A DNA stretch of 64,000 nucleotides from Parasegetibacter sp. NRK P23 (GTDB lineage Bacteria > Bacteroidota > Bacteroidia > Chitinophagales > Chitinophagaceae), in assembly GCF_023721715.1 (NCBI RefSeq), contig NZ_JAMDLG010000001.1, positions 2,085,784 to 2,149,783 of the forward strand. The letters run 5' to 3'. The notes under the pieces were generated by a model, which saw only the letters and a list, made by a program, of their open reading frames with translations, was not told the origin of the DNA and searched no databases. Shown here one piece after another: positions 15,085-22,922 of the stretch. The translations under genes were made by a program, and so were the position numbers. Numbering within the stretch: the stretch's first letter is position 1; each line of letters begins with the position of its first letter.

Positions 15085-16161
15085 ATGCCCACTAAATTCA
15101 CGCTGATGATGGATGATGATAAGGATTTGCAGGAAAGTTCAGAAGAACTGTATGAACGCCAGACTATTGTAACCAATAAGGGACAGGAGCCTTACCGCAT
15201 AGATAAGTTCCTGATGAACCGGATCGAAGGCGCCACGCGCAACAAAGTGCAACAGGCCATTGAAGCCGGCAGGGTACTGGTAGATGGTAAGCAGGTGAAA
15301 TCGAATTTTAAAGTGAAGGCGAACATGGAGATCGTGGTCTATTCCGACCGCGAACACATTGGCGAAGAAATTATCCCGGAAGAGATGCCCCTCAACATCT
15401 TCCATGAAGATGAGGATATCATTATCATCAATAAACCCGCCGGACTGGTGGTGCATCCCGGCTCCGGCAACAGATCTGGCACGCTCATCAACGGCGTAGC
15501 CTGGTACCTGCAGCAGCAGAACAAAGCCATCAGCGAAGAAACACTGCCCCGCTTCGGCCTGGTACACCGCATCGACAAGAACACCAGCGGACTGATGGTA
15601 TTGGCGAAAACTTCCAAAGCAGTGAGCTCACTGGCCAAACAATTCTTCGATCATACCGTACACCGCCGGTACATTGCCCTTGTTTGGGGAGATGTGCAGG
15701 AAGATGAAGGCACCATCATCGCGCATGTGGGCCGTCACCAGCGCTTCCGGAAATTATTTGAAGCCTATCCTGAAGGTGAATATGGTAAAGATGCCATCAC
15801 GCATTACAAAGTGCTGGAACGCTTCGGTTACGTAACACTGGTAGAATGCAGACTGGAAACAGGAAGAACCCACCAGATCCGCGTGCACATGAAACACCTG
15901 GGGCACCCGCTTTTCAACGATGATTTTTACGGCGGCGATAAGATCGTGAAAGGTACAGTGTTCAGTAAATACAAACAGTTCGTGGACAACTGCTTCGAAA
16001 TATGCCCACGGCACGCGTTGCACGCGAAGGAACTCGGTTTTGTGCATCCGGGCACGAAGGAGTTTATCCTGTTCAACAGCGAGATTCCGCAGGATATGGA
16101 AAGGGTGATTGAGAAGTGGCGTGGGTATGCGAAGGTGAAGCCGGGGAATCTGCCGGAGTAG
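15085..16161 (+). CDS. rluD: RluD-type 23S rRNA pseudouridine synthase
   Basis: A 358-aa RluA/RluD-family enzyme that isomerises uridines, most likely in helix 69 of 23S rRNA. An S4 RNA-binding domain covers about residues 34-95 (YRIDKFLMNRIEGATRNKVQQAIEAG), followed by the catalytic domain with INKPAGLVVHPGSGN near 113-127 and the catalytic aspartate in VHRIDKNTSGLMVLAKT (about 159-175). A later ETGRTHQIRVHMKHLGHPLF motif completes the family. The N-terminal 30 residues are acidic. An inner ATG (residue 8 or 9) is an alternative start. It diverges from lipB. Confidence 0.94.
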   Translation: MPTKFTLMMDDDKDLQESSEELYERQTIVTNKGQEPYRIDKFLMNRIEGATRNKVQQAIEAGRVLVDGKQVKSNFKVKANMEIVVYSDREHIGEEIIPEEMPLNIFHEDEDIIIINKPAGLVVHPGSGNRSGTLINGVAWYLQQQNKAISEETLPRFGLVHRIDKNTSGLMVLAKTSKAVSSLAKQFFDHTVHRRYIALVWGDVQEDEGTIIAHVGRHQRFRKLFEAYPEGEYGKDAITHYKVLERFGYVTLVECRLETGRTHQIRVHMKHLGHPLFNDDFYGGDKIVKGTVFSKYKQFVDNCFEICPRHALHAKELGFVHPGTKEFILFNSEIPQDMERVIEKWRGYAKVKPGNLPE

Positions 16162-16165
16162 TTTT

Positions 16166-16683
16166 TCTGCTTCGTTCCTCGCAGTTACATGATTGATTCG
16201 TTTCTCGCAAAGACGCAAGGGAGCGGAGACGCAAAGCCTTGTTTGTATTTGAGCTGGTTTAGTTTCGGTAGCAGTTTATCACGCGATTGCTTTGTGCTGC
16301 GCACTGCAAGGGAGCAAGGGCGCAAAGAGCGGTTGAGGTGTTGCTTGTTGAATTTTTTGTTTCACGCAACGACGCCACGGCGCGACGAACTGTTCAGTTG
16401 GGAATGGTTGATTTTTTAGAATCAATTTATTTTATAAGAACCTTTACTTTTTTCTGTGGCTCTTCCAATATATTTAATTAATTACCTGCTGTTATTAAAC
16501 AACCTCAACAAGAAATTAAATAGCGCTCTAACGTTGCGCCGTGGCGTCGTAGCGAGAAAAAATATATCCGAAATAATCTGTCCAAACACAAACAAGACTT
16601 TGCGTCTCCGCTCCTTTGCGTTGCGCAGTGCGCAGCACAAAGCAATCGCGTGGCTCCGAGGAACGAAGAAGTCGTGTGAACCC
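16166..16683. repeat. Large imperfect inverted-repeat island
   Basis: This 520-bp gap between rluD and def has no gene. Its two halves are inverted copies of the same words: a perfect 28-mer (16280-16307 and 16625-16652), a 17-mer GGAGCGGAGACGCAAAG (16220-16236 and 16598-16614), a 14-mer CGACGCCACGGCGC (16370-16383 and 16536-16549), and CTTCGTTCCTCG at the outer ends. Words recur within the left half too (GACGCAAGG, GGCGCAAAG), so smaller units seem to have been duplicated and shuffled. Words of the type TCTCGCAAAGACGCAA are common in intergenic repeats of diverse bacteria. The central 120 bp is AT-rich. Confidence 0.75.
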
Positions 16684-17261
16684 TATTTAGGGAACACCAT
16701 CCTGTAATCCACCCGTATCTTCCCTTTAGAAATATCGTCCAGCTTACCTTTCAGCAATTTTCTTTTTAAGGGCTTCAGATAGTCGATAAACAGTTTCCCT
16801 TCGATGTGGTCGTATTCGTGCTGGATGATACGTGCGGTAAGGCCATTGAACGTTTTTACCTGGGGTTGAAAATTCACGTCGAGGTATTCCATGGTGATCG
16901 TTGCGGGGCGGTACACATCTTCCCTTACTTTGGGGATGCTGAGGCAGCCTTCACTGTAGGCCCATTCTTCTCCTTCATAAGTAGTGATTTTCGCGTTGAT
17001 GAAGGTTTCCCTGATACCTGGTTCGTCCGGGTATTCTCCTTTTTCATCTTCTTCCTGGCTTTCAAATATCTGGGCGCTGTCCACCACGAAAAGGCGGATG
17101 GGCTTATTGATCTGGGGCGCGGCGAGACCTACGCCGTTGCTGGCGTACATGGTTTCCCACATATCGGCGATCAGTTTTTCAAGTCCGGGATAATCTTTTG
17201 TGATGTCATCAGCAATTTTTCTCAACACCGGCAATCCGTAAGCAACGATCGGTAAAATCAT
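16683..17261 (-). CDS. def: Peptide deformylase
   Basis: Def (192 aa) removes the formyl group from nascent N-terminal methionine. All three motifs are intact: NGVGLAAPQI (about 42-51), EGCLSIP (about 109-115) with the metal cysteine, and IIQHEYDHIEGKLF (about 145-158) with both metal histidines and the catalytic glutamate. An acidic insertion (ESQEEDEKGEYPDEPG) between motifs 1 and 2 is usual in Bacteroidota. Its own promoter box lies at 17279-17286, while ruvX ends 48 nt upstream. Confidence 0.96.
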   Translation of the reverse strand: MILPIVAYGLPVLRKIADDITKDYPGLEKLIADMWETMYASNGVGLAAPQINKPIRLFVVDSAQIFESQEEDEKGEYPDEPGIRETFINAKITTYEGEEWAYSEGCLSIPKVREDVYRPATITMEYLDVNFQPQVKTFNGLTARIIQHEYDHIEGKLFIDYLKPLKRKLLKGKLDDISKGKIRVDYRMVFPK

Positions 17262-17278
17262 AGATTAATCTTAATGGG

Positions 17279-17286
17279 CAAAGGTA
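17279..17286 (-). promoter_or_regulatory. -7 promoter box of def
   Basis: On the minus strand TACCTTTG, ending 17 bases before the def ATG and lying in the gap after ruvX. This suggests that def can be transcribed on its own. No clear -33 box. Confidence 0.5.
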
Positions 17287-17309
17287 CTATTTTTTGGAGA
17301 GTGGAGCGG

Positions 17310-17720
17310 TTACATCCTGTTCATATACTCCTGTAACAGAATGGTGGCGGCTATTTCGTCCACCAGGGCTTTGTTCCTTCTGGCTTTTTTTTTCAGGCCA
17401 CTGTCGATCATGGTTTGGACGGCCATCTTTGACGTGTAGCGCTCATCCACCCTTTCGAGGGGAATATGGGGGAATTCCTTCTGCAACTTTTTAATCGCGG
17501 CTTCCACTAGTGGCGTGGCATGTGTATCGGAATCGTCCCAGTTTTTCGGTTCCCCGATAATGATCTGCCCCACCTGCTCCTGCTGGAAATATTTTTTCAG
17601 GAAAGGGATCAGTTCCTGGGAAGGAATGGTGGTGAGCCCGGTCGCGATGATGCGCAGGGGGTCGGTAACCGCGATGCCAGTTCTTTTTCCGCCATAATCT
17701 ATTGAGAGTATCCTCGACAT
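17310..17720 (-). CDS. ruvX: YqgF/RuvX Holliday junction resolvase-like nuclease
   Basis: A 136-aa RNase H-fold protein. Motif one is SRILSIDYGGKRTGIAV (2-18), motif two LERVDERYTSKMA (about 92-104), and the last acidic site is NKALVDEIAATILLQEYM (118-135). YqgF proteins process pre-16S rRNA and were first named as Holliday junction resolvases; rRNA maturation is the better supported role in E. coli. It lies between ubiA-like and def genes, 9 nt after the former. Confidence 0.92.
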   Translation of the reverse strand: MSRILSIDYGGKRTGIAVTDPLRIIATGLTTIPSQELIPFLKKYFQQEQVGQIIIGEPKNWDDSDTHATPLVEAAIKKLQKEFPHIPLERVDERYTSKMAVQTMIDSGLKKKARRNKALVDEIAATILLQEYMNRM

Positions 17721-17729
17721 AATTTCAGT

Positions 17730-18656
17730 TTAAAAAACAAGCATATCGCTCACTACAAAAACGGCGAAAGCCACGCTGGCAATGCCGTTCGCGGTCATAA
17801 AAGCGATGTTCACCCTGGAAAGATCATCCGGTTTAACAATGGAGTGCTGGTAAACCAGCATACCAGTAAACAACGCTGTCCCCAACCAGTACAGGAGATG
17901 AAAATGGCCAACGAACCCAATGCTTACAACAAGAATTCCAGCCACCACATGCAATAGTTCAGAGAACCGGAGCGCGTTCTTCCTGCCCAGCCAAACCGGG
18001 ATCGAATGCAGTTCCTGGGAACGGTCGAACTCCTCATCCTGCAACGCATAGATAATATCGAATCCACTTACCCAGCACAACACTACCAATGAAAACAACA
18101 CAGGTACAATATGAAAGACGCCGGTTACCGCAAGATAGGCCCCGATAGGCGCCAGGGAAAGCCCCAACCCCAGCACCAGGTGGCACAAAGGTGTGAAGCG
18201 TTTGGTATAACTGTAAAACAGAATCACGAACAAAGCCACAAAAGACAGGTAAAAACAAAGCGGGTTGATGAACCAGGTGGTAACCACGAACCCAATGCAA
18301 TTCAGGATCACGAACAACAAAGCGCTGTTGGCCGAAATGATACCCGCCGGAATCTCACGGATGGCCGTTCTGGGATTCTTCGCGTCGAAATGTTTATCGA
18401 GCCAGCGGTTGAATGCCATGGCGGCGCTGCGGGCGAACACCATACAGAGCAATACGAGCAGGAAGGTTACCCACAAAGGTTTGGGGCCTTCAAAATGCCA
18501 GGACGAATGCGTTGCATCCGCATGGAAGACATTGGCGAGCCACAATTTTACCGGCTCCGCCGTTGCCAGAAAAAAACCTATGATCGCAAACGGCAACGCG
18601 AAAATGGTATGCGAAAATTTGATGAGGGATAAATAACTGTTGACCTTACTACGCAT
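17730..18656 (-). CDS. UbiA-family polyprenyltransferase (menaquinone type)
   Basis: An integral membrane prenyltransferase of 308 aa with about eight hydrophobic segments. The two aspartate motifs are NRWLDKHFDAKNPRTAIREIPAG near 75-97 and DIIYALQDEEFDRSQELHSIP near 200-220. These match UbiA-like enzymes that attach the isoprenoid tail to an aromatic ring; in Bacteroidota this group is annotated as 4-hydroxybenzoate or futalosine-pathway (MqnP) prenyltransferase in menaquinone synthesis. The open frame extends 19 codons upstream, but ATG 18656 gives the usual MRSKVNSYLSLIKFSHTIFA start and overlaps the trmH stop by 8 nt. Substrate inferred. Confidence 0.88.
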   Translation of the reverse strand: MRSKVNSYLSLIKFSHTIFALPFAIIGFFLATAEPVKLWLANVFHADATHSSWHFEGPKPLWVTFLLVLLCMVFARSAAMAFNRWLDKHFDAKNPRTAIREIPAGIISANSALLFVILNCIGFVVTTWFINPLCFYLSFVALFVILFYSYTKRFTPLCHLVLGLGLSLAPIGAYLAVTGVFHIVPVLFSLVVLCWVSGFDIIYALQDEEFDRSQELHSIPVWLGRKNALRFSELLHVVAGILVVSIGFVGHFHLLYWLGTALFTGMLVYQHSIVKPDDLSRVNIAFMTANGIASVAFAVFVVSDMLVF

Positions 18657-19185
18657 TGCTCCTGATTTTTGAAAAAAGATCCCATGCCACGATGCCCGCT
18701 GTAACCGAAACATTGAGGGAATGTTTCATACCCAGCTGCGGCACTTCAATACAGCCTTCGCACAAAGGTAATACGGAAGCCTGAACGCCCTCCACTTCAT
18801 TGCCCAGTATCAGGGCCAGCTTCTCTCCTGCTTCCGGTTCAAATTCATTCAGCATCCTACTGCCTTCCGCCTGTTCTATCGCCCAAACTTTATAGCCGTT
18901 ATTAATCAGTTCTTCCACTGCCTCTTTTAATGAAGCGGCATAACGCCATTGCACGGTTTCCGTGGCGCCCAAGGCGGTTTTATGGATATCGCGGTGCGGT
19001 GGCTGCGGCGTGTAGCCGCACAGTACGATACTTTCCAGCAGGAAGGCATCGGCCGTTCTGAATATGCTGCCCACGTTGTGCATACTCCGCACATTGTCGA
19101 GCACCAATACCAACGGTGTTTTTTCGGAAAGACGGAATTCCTGGACGGTTTTACGCCCCAGTTCATCCATACTCAATTTTCGCAT
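18649..19185 (-). CDS. TrmH/SpoU-family RNA methyltransferase
   Basis: A 178-aa SPOUT methyltransferase. Motif 1 is DNVRSMHNVGSIFRTADAF (30-48), motif 2 LALILGNEVEGV (about 124-135) and motif 3 QLGMKHSLNVSVTAGIVAWDLF (about 151-172), which together form the SAM-binding knot. It lacks the N-terminal substrate domain of RlmB. The usual role is 2'-O-methylation of a tRNA or rRNA ribose; the target is unknown. A promoter box ends five bases before the ATG. First gene of a group with ubiA-like, ruvX and def. Confidence 0.9.
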   Translation of the reverse strand: MRKLSMDELGRKTVQEFRLSEKTPLVLVLDNVRSMHNVGSIFRTADAFLLESIVLCGYTPQPPHRDIHKTALGATETVQWRYAASLKEAVEELINNGYKVWAIEQAEGSRMLNEFEPEAGEKLALILGNEVEGVQASVLPLCEGCIEVPQLGMKHSLNVSVTAGIVAWDLFSKIRSNA

Positions 19186-19190
19186 GGGCG

Positions 19191-19198
19191 CAAAGTTA
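19191..19198 (-). promoter_or_regulatory. -7 promoter box of the trmH-like gene, leaderless start
   Basis: On the minus strand TAACTTTG, ending five bases before the ATG at 19185, so the transcript should begin at or beside the start codon. Confidence 0.6.
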
Positions 19199-19203
19199 AG
19201 CCT

Positions 19204-20376
19204 TTAACCCGCTAAAATCTGAATGATCATCCAGGTGAGAAAGGCGACCAGGGTCCAGCCCGCGTACAGGAGCCAGTTGGGATACTTATAATTTGCCGGG
19301 AGCACTTTACCTTGGTGCACGCCAATTAAGAGCAGGGCCACCGCTACCGGAAGAATGAATCCGTTCATGGTGCCCGCCCAAACCAATACCTGAACCGGGT
19401 TTCCGATAAAAATAAAGGCAAGCGCAGACAACCAAATGAATACCAATGTTATAGTACGATAACTCTTGTCGATTACCGGGTGAACAGAGCGGAGAAAACT
19501 GATGGAGGTATAAGCGCATCCCACAACAGAAGTAATGGCCGCGGCCCAAAGGATAAAACCGAAAATCATCCTGCCGGCATCCCCCATCGCAAACTGGAAT
19601 ACCATGGCAGCGGGATTGGCCCCGCCCTCCAGGTTCGCACCGGCCAGCACCACACCCAAAGCCACCAGGTACAACAAACAGCGCATTACTGTGGCGAGCA
19701 GGATGCCCCTTACACTGCTCCGGGTTACTTCCGGAACAGCGGATACACCCTTCACACCCGCTTCCAATAAGCGGTGCGCTCCGGCGAAACTGATGTAACC
19801 GCCTACGGTTCCGCCCACCAATGTAACAATGGCCCTGGCGCTCGTTTGTTCAGGCAATACAAATCCTTTCAAAACCGCGGTTCCGGGAATGGAAACGCCG
19901 CTTAGTACAAAAATCATCATACCGATCATGGTAACGCCAAGTATTTTGGTGAACCAGTCCAGCGCTTTACTGGCATCTTTCAAAGAAAATATTATGGTGG
20001 CGATAACAGCGCTGATGAGTACACCAGTTTTTACAGGGATACCGGCCAACGCCTCTAATCCCATCCCCGTTCCCGCGAAGTTCCCGATGTTGAAAACCAG
20101 TCCACCGGCCACGATCAGTATCGATAAAACAGTGCCCATACCGGGCAAAACCCTGTTCACGATATCTGGCGCCTTTTGTTCGGCCACAGTAACGATGCGC
20201 CAGATGTTCAGTTGCGCCACAATGTCCAGCAGCACCGAAACAAGTATCACGAACCCAAATGAGGTGAGCAGTTCTTTGGTAAAAAGGGTGGTTTGGGTAA
20301 TGAAACCCGGACCAATGGCCGAAGTGGCCATAAGAAATGCCGCACCCCAGAACGGCGTTGTTTTTTTTATTGTCAT
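19204..20376 (-). CDS. NRAMP-like carrier linked to 5-oxoprolinase genes
   Basis: A 390-aa membrane protein with about eleven hydrophobic segments and an NRAMP-family layout. The metal motif of true NRAMP proteins in the first helix, DPGN, here reads GPGFITQ (near residue 22), so the metal-binding Asp and Asn are missing. The gene ends the pxpB-pxpC-pxpA operon, 7 nt after pxpA. B. subtilis has the NRAMP-like ycsG next to the pxp/kip genes as well. That arrangement and the lost motif suggest transport of another substrate, possibly 5-oxoproline or a related amino acid; this is inference. Confidence 0.85.
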   Translation of the reverse strand: MTIKKTTPFWGAAFLMATSAIGPGFITQTTLFTKELLTSFGFVILVSVLLDIVAQLNIWRIVTVAEQKAPDIVNRVLPGMGTVLSILIVAGGLVFNIGNFAGTGMGLEALAGIPVKTGVLISAVIATIIFSLKDASKALDWFTKILGVTMIGMMIFVLSGVSIPGTAVLKGFVLPEQTSARAIVTLVGGTVGGYISFAGAHRLLEAGVKGVSAVPEVTRSSVRGILLATVMRCLLYLVALGVVLAGANLEGGANPAAMVFQFAMGDAGRMIFGFILWAAAITSVVGCAYTSISFLRSVHPVIDKSYRTITLVFIWLSALAFIFIGNPVQVLVWAGTMNGFILPVAVALLLIGVHQGKVLPANYKYPNWLLYAGWTLVAFLTWMIIQILAG

Positions 20377-20383
20377 AACCTTT

Positions 20384-21103
20384 TCAGGAAGGATTTATTA
20401 GAGATGAATGTAAAGCGCGAGCAATGTCCAGCGCAGCGGGATGGTCACCATGGAGACAAAGCGTATCGGCTTCCACCGAAATTATTGTTCCTTCGGATGT
20501 ATGAATTTCTTTGCTGAAAATCATACTACGCGCATGTATAAGCGCCGCCTCCGGCTCATTGATGACCGCATTGGGGTGTGACCTCGGCAGCAATTTCCCG
20601 TTTGATGAATAATTCCTGTCTGCGAATACTTCATTGGCGGTTCTTAATCCCACAGCTTCCGCTGCAGCTATCATACAACTGCCGCTAAGTCCATAGAAAA
20701 CAAGATCGGGATCAACCTGCATGGTTGCTTCAGCAAGCGTTGCGGCCATTTCCCTGTTCTCCGCGGCCATATTGTACAGCGCGCCGTGCGGTTTTACGTG
20801 GTGCAGTTTCAAACCAAGTTTCACGGCCATTTCAAAAGCTTCTTTAACCTGGCGGTAAAACAATTCGTACAGTTCGTTTCTTTCAAGTCTCATTTCTTTT
20901 CTGCCAAAATGCTCCTTGTCATCGAAACCAGGATGCGCCCCGATGTTTACCTGGAAAGCGTGGCAAAGCCGCATGGTATGTTCCATCAGCTCCAGGCTCC
21001 CGGCATGGCGGCCACAGGCGATATTGGCGGAATGAATATAGGGCATGAGCGCGGCATCGTTGGGCATTCCTTCGCCCATATCGCAATTGATGTCTACCTG
21101 CAT
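20384..21103 (-). CDS. pxpA: 5-oxoprolinase subunit A (LamB/YcsF family)
   Basis: A 239-aa YcsF-family protein, one of three subunits that hydrolyse 5-oxo-L-proline (pyroglutamate) to glutamate with ATP. It starts MQVDINCDMGEG, followed by IHSANIACGRHAGS (about 24-37), the family's ACGxHAGD motif with Arg in place of the usual Phe, then HVKPHGALYNMAA (about 102-114) and SVEADTLCLHGDHP near the C-terminus. The start overlaps pxpC by 10 nt. Confidence 0.94.
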   Translation of the reverse strand: MQVDINCDMGEGMPNDAALMPYIHSANIACGRHAGSLELMEHTMRLCHAFQVNIGAHPGFDDKEHFGRKEMRLERNELYELFYRQVKEAFEMAVKLGLKLHHVKPHGALYNMAAENREMAATLAEATMQVDPDLVFYGLSGSCMIAAAEAVGLRTANEVFADRNYSSNGKLLPRSHPNAVINEPEAALIHARSMIFSKEIHTSEGTIISVEADTLCLHGDHPAALDIARALHSSLINPS

Positions 21104-22089
21104 TTGTATTGTTTAAGATGCGCGTCTGTCGCGGCCTGAAGGATGTGCAGTTCCTGCTCCATGGCATAACAGAGTTTTTCTGCCACAGACAGTTCAGCGG
21201 TATGGAAACGAACAAACTGTCCGGGTTTAAGCTGTGCAAGTTTGGGAAGATGCGCGCTGATGATATGTCCAACCCTTGGGTATCCTCCGGTGGTCTGATG
21301 ATCGGCGGCGAGAATAATGAGTTGTCCCGAAGGCAGCAGTTGGATGGTGCCCGAAGTAACGGCGGAAGAAATCAACTCTTCCTCGTATACTCTTTTCAGT
21401 GCGGGTCCCTGTAACTGGTACCCCATTCTATCGGATGCTGGTTTTACCATAAAACCCTGTGAGGATACGGCATAGCGCGATGTTTCGGTTAACGTATCCC
21501 ATTCTTTTCCCCGCGTGAAGAAAAGTGTATTCGGGTTGTGGTACACGGGTGCCACATTGGCCTTCCAGGGGAGGGTTTGGAGCAGATGATCATCGTGTAC
21601 CCAGGTTTGCCAGTCGATTTCACATTCTTTGAAAATGATCGCATCTCCGTTTTGCAACTTGCGGCCCCTGAAACCTCCTTTGCCAATGCTCAAACCCGTT
21701 CCGGTACTGCCGAGCCAGCTTTCGGCTTCAATGCCGCCGGCGATCGCAAGATAACCACGCATGCCGGAGCCGCCGCCCCTGAACTGAAGAATGGTATTTC
21801 GCCGCACGATAACGGGTTGCCACACTGGCAGTGGGCGGTCGTTGAGGAAGGGTTGCCATTCCGCGCCACCAATGGCGATGAGCGCATCTTTCTCAAAAAG
21901 GAACTGGCCGGAAGGAAAGTGCATTTCGATCACCGTTTCATTCATGGGATTCCCTACCAGCAGGTTCACTACCCGTGCCGCGTAGCGGTCCACGGCGCCC
22001 CCGGGATTGATGCCCCAATGCTGAAAGCCGTACCTCCCGGTATCCTGCAGCGTATCCAGCACGCCTTGTCTGATCACTTTAATGCTCAT
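21094..22089 (-). CDS. pxpC: 5-oxoprolinase subunit C (KipA family)
   Basis: A 331-aa biotin-dependent carboxyltransferase-like protein (allophanate hydrolase subunit 2 type). It opens MSIKVIRQGVLDTLQDTGRYGFQHWGINPGGAVDRYAAR and has the GMRGYLAIAGGI and SDRMGYQLQGP segments of the family. With PxpA and PxpB it forms 5-oxoprolinase. It overlaps pxpB by 11 nt and pxpA by 10 nt, so the three are tightly coupled. Confidence 0.94.
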   Translation of the reverse strand: MSIKVIRQGVLDTLQDTGRYGFQHWGINPGGAVDRYAARVVNLLVGNPMNETVIEMHFPSGQFLFEKDALIAIGGAEWQPFLNDRPLPVWQPVIVRRNTILQFRGGGSGMRGYLAIAGGIEAESWLGSTGTGLSIGKGGFRGRKLQNGDAIIFKECEIDWQTWVHDDHLLQTLPWKANVAPVYHNPNTLFFTRGKEWDTLTETSRYAVSSQGFMVKPASDRMGYQLQGPALKRVYEEELISSAVTSGTIQLLPSGQLIILAADHQTTGGYPRVGHIISAHLPKLAQLKPGQFVRFHTAELSVAEKLCYAMEQELHILQAATDAHLKQYKCR

Positions 22090-22804
22090 CGGGCCTGTGT
22101 TTTTCTTTTATCGTCCTGAATTCCTCTGCTGAAATAGGGTAAAACTGCACCTGGTCGCCTGCGGCGAAATAAGTGGGGTGGTCCAGGGAAGGATCGAACA
22201 TGGGAACGGGCGTACAACCCAGTATGCACCATCCACCCGGAGAACTGACGGGATAAATACCCGTTTGTCCCGCGGCTATCCCCACGCTGCCCGCCGGCAC
22301 CTGCTGGCGCGGCGTTTCTTTCCTGGCCACTTTCAGTACGTCGGGCAGCACACCCATATAGGGAAAGCCGGGCAGGAAGCCGAGCAGGAATACCTGGTAC
22401 ACTCTTTCCGAATGCAGTTGTACGATTTCCTCCCAATGCAGCGCTGTGGCCTGCATTACTTCCTGTTTATCCAGGCAATATGGTTCTTCGTAACAAACAG
22501 GGAGCCGGTTTACAGGCAATGCTGTTCTCTGGGCAGGAATGGCTTTTTCCCAGGCATCTTCCAACCGCTCCCGCATAAACGCCGCCGCATCTTGCGCCCC
22601 TGACTTACGAATCGGGTACACATCATATATAATAGTAACTGAATTGTAAGATGGAACAGCATCCTGCAGTCCGGTAATGTGCTGCTGGCGCAACCACTCT
22701 GCCATGGTCACCATTTTCGCGTTCACCGGCAGGCTGATCTTATCCCCTGTTTGGAGCGTAAGGCTGTGATCTCCAAGGGAAAATATTTCGTACTCTTTAC
22801 TCAT
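22079..22804 (-). CDS. pxpB: 5-oxoprolinase subunit B (KipI family)
   Basis: A 241-aa allophanate hydrolase subunit 1 type protein with a cyclophilin-like C-terminal domain. Visible are VFLLGFLPGFPYMGVLP (about 137-153), TPRQQVPAGSVGIAAGQTGIYP (about 164-185) and SPGGWCILGCTPVPMFDP (about 188-205). First gene of the pxpB-pxpC-pxpA-carrier operon, which salvages 5-oxoproline as glutamate. It diverges from topA across 118 bp. Confidence 0.94.
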   Translation of the reverse strand: MSKEYEIFSLGDHSLTLQTGDKISLPVNAKMVTMAEWLRQQHITGLQDAVPSYNSVTIIYDVYPIRKSGAQDAAAFMRERLEDAWEKAIPAQRTALPVNRLPVCYEEPYCLDKQEVMQATALHWEEIVQLHSERVYQVFLLGFLPGFPYMGVLPDVLKVARKETPRQQVPAGSVGIAAGQTGIYPVSSPGGWCILGCTPVPMFDPSLDHPTYFAAGDQVQFYPISAEEFRTIKEKHRPDEH

Positions 22805-22922
22805 ATTGGGTTGGTGCCATGAATTTAAGACAATCTCCCGGCAGCAGATGCAATTTTTTATTTTCGGCGTTATACACTAAACTTGCATCGAAGCGAGGCA
22901 TAATTCATCATTATAATTGAAT

